23,848 bases of DNA from positions 1 to 23,848 of the IMG/VR virus record IMGVR_UViG_3300048625_000405; one strand, given 5' to 3'. Below, piece by piece: positions 6,370 to 12,752 of the stretch. The first letter of the stretch is position 1. Each line of letters starts with the position of its first letter. Under the pieces are notes generated by a model. That model was not told the DNA's origin and did not search any database. It saw only the letters and a program-made list of their open reading frames with translations. The stretch comes from a virus. Position numbers and translations under genes: made by a program.

Positions 6370-6783
6370 ATGTTCAACTCCAGTACCAAGGCTAGAATCA
6401 TGTCCGTTCTTTCGATCCAGATCACCCAAGAGAATTCCGATCGACTCGGTGCTATCTTGGGTGAGATTGACTCGATCGATAACGGGTCAATGGTTGCTCC
6501 TATCGAAACTCTACTGACTCAAATAGAATCGATTCAACAAATCGCTGTCAGTCCCTCATCACTCAAATTGAGTGGGATGATCAAAGCTGATGTTGTTGAA
6601 TGGCAGCCTAATGGAGGTGCGGGTGCTGGTATCAAACTTCAACTAAAGGAGTTAAAAGATCAATTACGAGGTCTTTTAGGCTTAGGTCGGGTAGATGACT
6701 CTGTGACAATGTGTCGCGGGGATAGATACTCGTTGGCTGGCAGAGGCGGCTATTATTCTGATTGGAGGTTCTTGGCATGGTAA
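6370..6783 (+). CDS. Hypothetical head-tail connector-region protein
   Basis: 137 residues beginning at the ATG that follows the previous stop without a gap. A second ATG at 6400 (MSVLSIQITQ) would give 127 residues and is an alternative start. The protein is mostly helical (LGAILGEIDSIDN, PIETLLTQIESIQQ, LQLKELKDQLRGLLGLG) with a glycine/aromatic tail. Position directly after the capsid gene suggests the head-completion or adaptor protein, but no family motif is recognised. It overlaps the next gene by 7 bases, which also holds that gene's ribosome binding site. Confidence 0.5.
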   Translation: MFNSSTKARIMSVLSIQITQENSDRLGAILGEIDSIDNGSMVAPIETLLTQIESIQQIAVSPSSLKLSGMIKADVVEWQPNGGAGAGIKLQLKELKDQLRGLLGLGRVDDSVTMCRGDRYSLAGRGGYYSDWRFLAW

Positions 6784-7208
6784 CTATAATCGGTAGCGTG
6801 CTTCAGAATGCTGTCATTCAAGCAGGTGTTCTCAGTGGTACTTTCACTGTTGATCCTGATAATGGCAATCCAGTACCATCTCTCAGGTTGTATACAGTCT
6901 CGGCATATCTGAAATTCAAAGAAAAGCCTCCAAAGCAATTCGAGAATTCTCAGCCAACAGACGCCCCATTAACATGGGTTGAAGGGTATATAACCTCAGT
7001 AGTTGATCCACTGTCTCCAGCAATCCCATTGCCATCTGCAATGCCAGACTCTCTCGGTTCCGAAGGTCTCTCTATTCTTCTAGGAGATAAGGCTGGTACG
7101 TTTTACCCGATCTCTCGGATTTACGATACAGCACTGGATCCTTATTTGGATCGTGAAATTCTAGGCGAAAAGATATGGGGGTGGTTTGATGCTAAATCTG
7201 AACAGTAG
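6777..7208 (+). CDS. Hypothetical head-closure-region protein
   Basis: I choose the ATG at 6777 (143 residues) because GGAGG at 6764-6768 is a strong Shine-Dalgarno at correct spacing; an upstream in-frame start at 6762 has none. The product is beta-rich (LSGTFTVDPDNG, RLYTVSAYLKFKEKPP, WVEGYITSVVDPLSP) and may form a barrel, like head-closure (stopper) proteins at the portal exit. This role is inferred from gene order only. It overlaps the next gene by 20 bases. Confidence 0.5.
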   Translation: MVTIIGSVLQNAVIQAGVLSGTFTVDPDNGNPVPSLRLYTVSAYLKFKEKPPKQFENSQPTDAPLTWVEGYITSVVDPLSPAIPLPSAMPDSLGSEGLSILLGDKAGTFYPISRIYDTALDPYLDREILGEKIWGWFDAKSEQ

Positions 7209-7578
7209 CTCCGACATAATGGCCGCGATCGCGCTTGCATACGAGGCTACTTCCCTTGAGGTAGACAACGCAATGCTTGAATCGATCGTTGACGCCCGAT
7301 ATTCATGGCCACGAGGCGAAAGCCCACGAGACATTGTGGATACGGGAGCATTGGGGGAATCTCAGTCAGTAGTGCTGAACGGAGATGTCATCAATATGTC
7401 GTGGAGTGTTGATTACTCCATAGCGGTTCACGAAGGTGTTGACAATAAACCAGCACGTCGCTGGACACGAGAAGCGATCGCAGGGGACGAAACAGCCCCA
7501 CTCGAATGGCAAAATCCAAGAGCAATATTAAATGTTCCAGCCTATTTCACCGATAAATTTAAGTCCGTTTACGAGTAG
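7189..7578 (+). CDS. HK97 gp10-like neck/tail-completion protein
   Basis: 129 residues from the ATG at 7189, with GGGGGTGG just upstream; a TTG at 7186 is a possible alternative. The features are a long N-terminal helix, R-D-I-V-D-T-G-A-L (48-56, counting from the ATG), then a strand ending W-S-V-D-Y-S-I-A-V-H-E-G-V and R-R-W-T-R-E-A-I. The D-T-G-A-L and V-x-Y-x-x-x-V-H-E-G elements are typical of the HK97-gp10-like family, which joins head and tail. It lies between the presumed stopper and tail terminator, the usual order in siphophages. Confidence 0.6.
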   Translation: MLNLNSSSDIMAAIALAYEATSLEVDNAMLESIVDARYSWPRGESPRDIVDTGALGESQSVVLNGDVINMSWSVDYSIAVHEGVDNKPARRWTREAIAGDETAPLEWQNPRAILNVPAYFTDKFKSVYE

Positions 7579-7948
7579 CAATATTCGTCAGCGACTGATA
7601 GACGCGATCGGCTCTGAGCTTGGTGAATACTCACAGGGTATCCCTGCTATCTATTTTGTCACCAATCCTGACACCGACCCGCCAAAATCCTATCGCACTA
7701 ATAGGCTAGAGTGCTTGATCTTCGCCCCAATCCCATTGGCTGCCAACCCATTGCATCATAATGCAATAGTAACTGAGTCGTGGGAGGTCAGGTTAATCCA
7801 GCGAGACAGGAAGAAAACATGTTTAGCAGCTTATAGCTCAATCCTTGCTAAATATCCGGATGTATACTTGAGTTCACACTTACGAGCTAACCGAGATGTG
7901 GACGAACAGATCAATCTCTCAATCTCTCAAATAGGCATAATTCAATAA
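7532..7948 (+). CDS. Probable tail terminator protein
   Basis: 138 residues; the ATG at 7532 overlaps the previous gene by 47 bases. An N-terminal helix (NIRQRLIDAIGSELGEY) is followed by strands with Y-F-V-T-N-P-D, R-L-E-C-L-I-F-A-P-I-P and W-E-V-R-L-I-Q-R, then helix A-A-Y-S-S-I-L-A-K-Y and a final strand. This alpha/beta layout and size fit tail terminators, which cap the growing tube and dock it to the head. No diagnostic motif is seen, so the call rests on layout and position just before the tail tube gene. Confidence 0.45.
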   Translation: MFQPISPINLSPFTSSNIRQRLIDAIGSELGEYSQGIPAIYFVTNPDTDPPKSYRTNRLECLIFAPIPLAANPLHHNAIVTESWEVRLIQRDRKKTCLAAYSSILAKYPDVYLSSHLRANRDVDEQINLSISQIGIIQ

Positions 7949-7949
7949 C

Positions 7950-8507
7950 ATGGCACGTACCAGTTTTAAAGGCGTTAACGTATTAATCTCAGTAGGCGTA
8001 CCCGCAGTACTTGCTCCGGTAGCGACCTACGGAGCTTCCCTTACCACTGGAGGTTTAAAGGTTATTACAGCTATTGCTAACGAACCTTCTACCTTGTTCT
8101 TCCTTCCCACAGGTAAGACCTCTGACTTACACAAGCAGAAAACCAGCGAACGTCATAAGTTCCATGGTGGTACTGAAGTTGGAGACTTATTTGAACAAGA
8201 TGAGTCCATTATGGGTTCAGTTGAGGCTGTGTTAGTCCGCTCAGTAGCTGCTGATGGTTACTATGATCCAGCGATCGACTTAATGATTCAAGCCGCACAA
8301 ACATCCAATCAAGACATCTATGTCAAAATAGAGCGTTACATGGGATTTGTATCAGCAACTCTCGGTCATAGCTACCACGTTAAAGCTGCTTTAGTCAAAG
8401 TCAAATCCGACAACAATACTGTTGCGGCTGACTCTAAGGCTGTAACACAGACCTTCTCATTTGAGGGATCGGGCAACTACATAGAAGGGTACCAGTATAA
8501 ATTATAG
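7950..8507 (+). CDS. Major tail tube protein
   Basis: 185 residues, beginning one base after the previous stop. It starts MARTSFKGVNVLISVGVP and is beta-rich throughout, with a long loop containing K-T-S-E-R-H-K-F-H-G-G and a C-terminal block A-V-T-Q-T-F-S-F-E-G-S-G-N-Y. Late Q-x-F-S-F-E-G strands are common in tube subunits, whose stacked hexameric rings form the tail shaft. It is the last gene before a strong terminator, and strong expression would be needed. Alternative: a tail-associated decoration protein. Confidence 0.6.
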   Translation: MARTSFKGVNVLISVGVPAVLAPVATYGASLTTGGLKVITAIANEPSTLFFLPTGKTSDLHKQKTSERHKFHGGTEVGDLFEQDESIMGSVEAVLVRSVAADGYYDPAIDLMIQAAQTSNQDIYVKIERYMGFVSATLGHSYHVKAALVKVKSDNNTVAADSKAVTQTFSFEGSGNYIEGYQYKL

Positions 8508-8539
8508 ATTACTGAGTTAGTCTTAACACGCTAAACTCC

Positions 8540-8578
8540 AATAAACCCGCTATTTAAACGTAGCGGGTTTATTTTGTT
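8540..8578 (+). terminator. Intrinsic terminator of the head-tail operon
   Basis: A 12-base perfect stem, ATAAACCCGCTA (8541-8552) with TAGCGGGTTTAT (8561-8572), followed by TTTGTTTC. It closes the capsid-to-tube transcription unit. The 150 bases that follow, up to 8730, are AT-rich and probably hold a promoter for the next gene (TATAAT at 8616, TACAAT at 8701), but I see no convincing -35 for either. Confidence 0.85.
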
Positions 8579-8730
8579 TCACTGTATTTACGGATGTTTT
8601 CTGAAGGGTTCGGTTTATAATGGGGTAATCATTCAAATAAAAACAAATACCGCAACCTTGTATTAATTCCTTAGTCAACAACGAAGTAGATCGATTCTGT
8701 TACAATAAAGCTACTCTATAGAGAACACTC

Positions 8731-8991
8731 ATGCCTTCAAGTCAAAACATTGTATCAAGCGCGTTAATTAAAGAGCGTTTTCCAGGGTCTATTGCCCCCG
8801 TACCGTCCGCTATTTCAGTGTCGATCGCAAATATTATTGGAGATTCTGCCATTAGTAGCGCGCTGATCAACACTCGTTTTCCAGGGGGAATCGCCCCTGT
8901 ACCGTCGGGTATTGGAGTTTCTATTGCCTCGATAATCGGAGACTCTCCAGTGGTTAGCGCACTCCAGTTAGCTGATTTTCCACCTCCATAA
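8731..8991 (+). CDS. Small internally repeated protein
   Basis: 86 residues made almost entirely of a 33-residue repeat: copy 1 at 7-39, copy 2 at 40-72 and the start of a third at 73-86. The unit reads S-S-A-L-I-x-x-R-F-P-G-x-I-A-P-V-P-S, then S-V-S-I-A-x-I-I-G-D-S. It has few charges and no cysteines or signal peptide. It is its own transcription unit, framed by terminators on both sides, between the tail tube and tail-tip genes. I do not recognise the family. The position suggests a virion component such as a tail decoration, spike or assembly factor, and separate transcription suggests a dose different from its neighbours. Confidence 0.6.
   Translation: MPSSQNIVSSALIKERFPGSIAPVPSAISVSIANIIGDSAISSALINTRFPGGIAPVPSGIGVSIASIIGDSPVVSALQLADFPPP
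8749..8988 (+). repeat. 99-base tandem repeat encoding the 33-residue units
   Basis: Units at 8749-8847 and 8848-8946 and a partial unit at 8947-8988. The two full units keep the protein sequence better than the DNA, many third positions differing, which points to an old duplication under selection. Confidence 0.75.
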
Positions 8992-9004
8992 TAAGTTCAG
9001 TACC

Positions 9005-9046
9005 AAAACAAAGCAGTTGGGTCTCTTGATCTGACTGCTTTGTTTT
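9005..9046 (+). terminator. Intrinsic terminator after the repeat protein
   Basis: A 13-base perfect stem, AAAACAAAGCAGT (9005-9017) with ACTGCTTTGTTTT (9034-9046), 16-base loop and the T-run at the end of the stem. The next gene begins 28 bases later, so it may need read-through or a promoter overlapping the stem. Confidence 0.8.
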
Positions 9047-9073
9047 ATACTTAGAGAAACTACAAAAGATTTT

Positions 9074-9430
9074 ATGGCTACTTTTCCACTGCCAGTAGAG
9101 GCAGAAATGACAAGCTCTTTGGCAGTCACAACCCGATCGACACAGTTTGGCACTGGTGCTAGACAATCAAAATCGGGTGGTATCAATCCAATCCAGAAGT
9201 GGGAGGTATCCCTGGCACTTAAAAGTCAAGTCGATCGATTGACACTGGAAACCTTTCTTGACACAGTGGGGCAAAGTACGGTATTTCAATGGAGATCTCC
9301 TTATGATACTGGACTAGAGAACTACAGGATCGAAGGACAAGCTACTTTTAAAAAATGGAATGGCGGTGGGAAAGAACCCGTATATTACATTGCTCAGTTA
9401 ACCTTCAGACGTGTTTATACGATCGTTTAG
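9074..9430 (+). CDS. Lambda gpM-like minor tail protein, copy 1
   Basis: 118 residues. It aligns with lambda gpM: an N-terminal strand, the F-G-T-G-A-R-Q segment where gpM has F-G-D-G-Y-x-Q, then W-E-V-S-L-A-L, L-T-L-E-T-F-L-D-T-V-G, F-Q-W-R-S-P and a C-terminal beta strand. gpM belongs to the tail-tip assembly that starts the tube (PF05939 type). The next gene begins with a clear paralog of this protein, so the two came from a tandem duplication. Copy 1 has lost the D-G-Y of the signature. The ATG lies 3 bases before the stop-to-start junction of the pair ends (9430 to 9433), so they are probably coupled. Confidence 0.7.
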   Translation: MATFPLPVEAEMTSSLAVTTRSTQFGTGARQSKSGGINPIQKWEVSLALKSQVDRLTLETFLDTVGQSTVFQWRSPYDTGLENYRIEGQATFKKWNGGGKEPVYYIAQLTFRRVYTIV

Positions 9431-9432
9431 TC

Positions 9433-10710
9433 ATGGCATTATTTCCCCTTCGTGTAACAGCAGAAATATCCTCAACCAAATCATTCCCTGGTACTAATTT
9501 CCAGTTCGGGGATGGTTACGAGCAGAATAGGTTAAACACTCTAAGTACTCCTGAAACTATTTGGGACATAAAAGTTGTCTTCACTACAAGCATTGAGCTG
9601 CAAACACTACAGGCTTTTTTGCTATCAGTAGGTCAACACAAGCCTTTTCAATGGAAATCTCCGATCGACACAGTTCCCCAAGATTACCAGATAGTAGGAA
9701 AAGTCTCTGGAACAAAAAGGAATGGAGGTGGCGCGAAACCACTTTTCTTTACTCGCACAATGCAATTCAAGAAGTATCAGAAGCAATCAACAATATTACT
9801 AATTACGCCTATATCAAGTGCGACCTATTCGATCGCAGAAAATGTCAGGAAATCATTTATTTCAACAACCTATAAATCTGCGGCTCCCATAAACCTAATT
9901 CCAGTCGTAGTAAGCGTTACCAGCACAGAGACTGGCTGGAGGATTAGAAAGGCTGGGACAACCAATACTCCAATAAACTACTCGATCACTGTTAATCAAG
10001 CCAATTTTCCAGCTTATACAAATAACTACACGCTACCAACTAACGCCTCTGTTACCACGGATATTCCTGTTCTACCTAGCTATAGTGGAACCCAAACACT
10101 GACAATACTACCTGGTGCCGCATACATTGTCGCACCTAGTTCTGGTTCGGCCACGAAAACAATTCCAAGCACACCCGCAGCTCTGTATTATGGCGGGTAC
10201 AATTATTGGTTGCTTTATGCAGAGGTAGGGACGACTGTCAACTATGCAATTCAAGTGGGTGTCCAGGGATTCCCATTCTATTTCCAAACAGCCTCGGCAA
10301 GGTATATCACTTCGTATCCTGAAAGGATCGATCTTTTGCCTATTCGCAATGACGGATATGAAAGAGCTGGTGGCTATCAATACTGCTATGTTGGGGTCGG
10401 GAATTATACAGTCTCTACTATTAGCAATGCATACACTCTCTATGTCCCACCTGTTCCAGTGATAGTCTATTCGACTACTCCAACTACTTGGACTATCTCC
10501 GGAGGTCAGTACTGTGTCGTAAGTTATACCATCAGGGTAGTGCAAGGCTCGGTTACAAATACCTTCTCATATACAACGACTCTGGATATTAATGGCATCT
10601 CATTCATCAATGCACTAAATTTCCCCAATGCACAACAACGATTGCAGATTCAAAGCGGAAACCCTACATACGCAATCGGATCCAGTAATAATTACATTAT
10701 CTACACTTAG
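9433..10710 (+). CDS. gpM-like tail protein, copy 2, with a beta-rich C-terminal extension
   Basis: I choose ATG 9433 (425 residues), where the gpM similarity starts (MALFPLRVTAEIS, like MATFPLPVEAEMT of copy 1). An upstream in-frame start at 9355 lies inside copy 1. Residues 1-115 keep the full signature F-Q-F-G-D-G-Y-E-Q, L-Q-A-F-L-L-S-V-G and F-Q-W-K-S-P. The remaining 310 residues are rich in T, S, Y and N and appear to be three degenerate domains of about 90 residues, each with strands like T-x-x-W-x-I, V-N-Y-x-I-x-V and a late I-L-P-G/I-Q-S-G turn. Such Ig-like or fibre-like modules often reach the virion surface to bind carbohydrate. The fusion would place receptor-binding domains directly on the tail tip. 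Confidence 0.7.
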   Translation: MALFPLRVTAEISSTKSFPGTNFQFGDGYEQNRLNTLSTPETIWDIKVVFTTSIELQTLQAFLLSVGQHKPFQWKSPIDTVPQDYQIVGKVSGTKRNGGGAKPLFFTRTMQFKKYQKQSTILLITPISSATYSIAENVRKSFISTTYKSAAPINLIPVVVSVTSTETGWRIRKAGTTNTPINYSITVNQANFPAYTNNYTLPTNASVTTDIPVLPSYSGTQTLTILPGAAYIVAPSSGSATKTIPSTPAALYYGGYNYWLLYAEVGTTVNYAIQVGVQGFPFYFQTASARYITSYPERIDLLPIRNDGYERAGGYQYCYVGVGNYTVSTISNAYTLYVPPVPVIVYSTTPTTWTISGGQYCVVSYTIRVVQGSVTNTFSYTTTLDINGISFINALNFPNAQQRLQIQSGNPTYAIGSSNNYIIYT

Positions 10711-10719
10711 TACCCTACA

Positions 10720-11487
10720 ATGCTACACAAAACAGCCGACATTTCAGCAACTAGTGATTACTTCTCCAGCTTCCCCGAGCAAGCGACTTTTGATACGGCG
10801 GGAACCCTAAATATCTCAGTCAATGGTACTGGTCTCATCAAAGGAACCTCAGGGCTCCGGTGGTGGGATAGCTCCGTTGTCGCACCGGGGATAGTCTCTG
10901 GTGCGCCAGGATCTGTACTGGTCTTCCCTTTTACTCGACAATTTTTCGCGCCTTATTATTTAGACCTGATCGCAACAGTAAATGTTGATGCAGTTCCCTA
11001 TGTTTATGCAACCTCTAATCACCCCGATAATGCGATCCTAACATCAAGCAGCTTAAACGTGGATCTGTTCTATCTAGAGCTTTGCACCTTGGGAAAGGGT
11101 GTTGTAAATGGAACCACTACAGTTCTAGGGAGTAATACCACAAATAACCACTTCATGCAAGGCGGTACTCCAAAAACCGCTACAGATGGCGCGGCAGTTC
11201 CAGTGCGCTTTCCTGTTCCAGCGGTTACTGCGGGTACGTTACGACTTGTCGTAGACTATTATGCTTATAACGGTGATGCTCCGATCGGTACTTTCTATAA
11301 GTCAGTGAATTACGTAGCCGGAGCCACTTCAGTGCCCACTACCTCACCAGTAGAGTTATACAATCACTACAACAATTTATTTAATTACAAAACTGCCTGG
11401 TATCCTGGTTACTACAAGATTGTCGTAACAAGTACCGTTCCTTCAGCCCGCAGCCTACTGAAAGCGTACCACTGGGGTATTGGGTAA
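10720..11487 (+). CDS. Probable tail-surface structural protein, beta-rich
   Basis: 255 residues, 9 bases after the gpM-like fusion gene. It is rich in T, S, G, Y, N and V with regular short strands: a strand-rich N-terminus (T-L-N-I-S-V-N-G-T-G), L-R-W-W-D-S-S, then F-T-R-Q-F-F-A-P-Y-Y-L-D-L-I, L-R-L-V-V-D-Y-Y and a C-terminal Y-Y-K-I-V-V-T-S-T-V. There is no signal peptide or membrane segment. I do not recognise the family. Composition and position after tail-tip genes suggest a tail fibre, baseplate or receptor-binding component. It ends one base from the convergent gpI-like gene with no room for a terminator. Confidence 0.5.
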   Translation: MLHKTADISATSDYFSSFPEQATFDTAGTLNISVNGTGLIKGTSGLRWWDSSVVAPGIVSGAPGSVLVFPFTRQFFAPYYLDLIATVNVDAVPYVYATSNHPDNAILTSSSLNVDLFYLELCTLGKGVVNGTTTVLGSNTTNNHFMQGGTPKTATDGAAVPVRFPVPAVTAGTLRLVVDYYAYNGDAPIGTFYKSVNYVAGATSVPTTSPVELYNHYNNLFNYKTAWYPGYYKIVVTSTVPSARSLLKAYHWGIG

Positions 11488-11488
11488 A

Positions 11489-12028
11489 TTACCCTGGAGC
11501 GTTGTCAACAACTACTGATATTGGTACTGGAGCAAAGATCCTCTCTCCGTATAGTAGCGGGACTGGCGCGCCTTGAACAGCTCGACTAACCCCGCTAGCA
11601 TCATACAAGAAACTCTCTTTCCCTTCCGAGTCGTTCTGCTCCTGGGGGGAAAGCAATTGAGTAATTCCCCCTAAAATCATAGAAGCTCCAAACAATCCAA
11701 TGGTGGTACTAGAAACCCCCAAGATCGCACCAGGTATCAACAGGGAAGCCCCAAGTAATGCCACCCCTAGAATAATTCTTCCAACAGCTCCACTGCCTGT
11801 GATGTGCGGGCAGATTGTCATCGATCGTTGAATCCTGGAATCCAGAACAAAATCATCCCCATCATCAACTATCACTTCATAAGCCTGCTCTGTGTTCAGA
11901 TAGTCTACAAAACCAGGGGATTGAGCTGCGATCGCTCTGATTGCTTCGACAGGCGATCGCACACTCAAGCTCCATTCTTTCCCAAACACTTGCCCTAAAT
12001 GACCAAGTAATGTAATTTTAACTAACAC
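11489..12028 (-). CDS. Lambda gpI-like tail assembly protein
   Basis: 179 residues. The N-terminal 90 residues resemble lambda tail assembly protein I: V-K-I-T-L-L-G-H-L-G-Q-V-F-G, S-P-V-E-A-I-R-A-I-A-A-Q-S-P-G-F, then a ubiquitin-like strand pattern and I-C-P-H-I-T-G-S-G. Next comes a hydrophobic glycine/alanine-rich segment (about 84-125) and G-A-S-M-I-L-G-G-I-T-Q-L-L-S-P, which matches the GASMVLGGVAQMLAP end of gpI. The family acts in tail-tip initiation next to gpK and the central fibre protein J. An extra 50 residues after LLSP resemble the start of a J-type protein (AVQGAPVPLLYGERI..P). The ATG overlaps the end of the gpK-like gene by 11 bases. Confidence 0.75.
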   Translation of the reverse strand: MLVKITLLGHLGQVFGKEWSLSVRSPVEAIRAIAAQSPGFVDYLNTEQAYEVIVDDGDDFVLDSRIQRSMTICPHITGSGAVGRIILGVALLGASLLIPGAILGVSSTTIGLFGASMILGGITQLLSPQEQNDSEGKESFLYDASGVSRAVQGAPVPLLYGERIFAPVPISVVVDNAPG

Positions 12029-12752
12029 CGTAGTACCTCAAGAACTTTATAGTATATTCAGACCAGGGAGATCCCCAGATTTCAAGGCCGCTTTTTCGCT
12101 TGGCTAACTGATGAAGCAGGGTATTATCACCCATATAAATAGCCAGGTGATTAATTCCTCTGGCATTATTACCTATGCTCATAGCTAGTACATCACCCTG
12201 TTCCGGACTTGACACCTCTCTGAAACCAACTGATTGGTACTGAGAGTCAATCCAGTCCCACTCTACCTTATCCCATACTAGCTCGTCTGACGATCTGTGA
12301 TAGTTAGGGATCTCTACGCCCTTCACTTGCTTATAGTAGTCACGAATCATTGAGTAACAGTCGTAGATACCATAGCAGAAATCCCTTCCAATCAGTTCGG
12401 TATCTCCGCTAGGGTCGATCGCGCTGAATCTATTATGTACGACATCGTACAATATTACTGGTTTTTGAGTTCTATTGGCCAGATCTACGTCACTAGCTGT
12501 AAACTCCATGTTGCCATTTGTATGACTGTGGTAGATAGCCTTCACCCCTTGCTTATTCTCAGCGCGAGAATAAACTCTTGAGTCAATGGCGAAGTTGAGT
12601 GTTGGGTCACTGTCCTTATTCACACACTCCTTGATCGAACCATCAAGCAATATCAGGCCACAGCATTCCTTTTTGCCATCATCGTATTCCTTCCTTGCGA
12701 TCGCAGAGATCCGCTCTAGTCCTTTATTATTCAGTAGCTTGTTGATTTGCAT
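12018..12752 (-). CDS. Lambda gpK-like tail protein: JAMM peptidase plus NlpC/P60 domain
   Basis: 244 residues, the size of lambda gpK. Residues 1-110 form a JAB/MPN domain with E29, the H-S-H of 75-77 and S87-x-x-D90 as the zinc site. Residues 115-244 form an NlpC/P60 domain with catalytic Cys132 in Y-D-C-Y-S, His202 in I-N-H-L-A-I-Y-M-G-D and polar partner candidates H214/Q215. NlpC/P60 enzymes cleave peptidoglycan stem peptides; in tails this domain may open the wall during DNA entry or be lost during assembly. All key residues are present. It overlaps the gpT frame upstream by 26 bases and gpI downstream by 11, the lambda order K-I. Confidence 0.85.
   Translation of the reverse strand: MQINKLLNNKGLERISAIARKEYDDGKKECCGLILLDGSIKECVNKDSDPTLNFAIDSRVYSRAENKQGVKAIYHSHTNGNMEFTASDVDLANRTQKPVILYDVVHNRFSAIDPSGDTELIGRDFCYGIYDCYSMIRDYYKQVKGVEIPNYHRSSDELVWDKVEWDWIDSQYQSVGFREVSSPEQGDVLAMSIGNNARGINHLAIYMGDNTLLHQLAKRKSGLEIWGSPWSEYTIKFLRYYGVS

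Noticed and set aside
10108-10545. A 145-codon minus-strand frame opposite the beta-rich tail protein extension
   Set aside because: The product is W/C/I-rich, typical of a shadow frame, while the plus strand has repeated beta domains.
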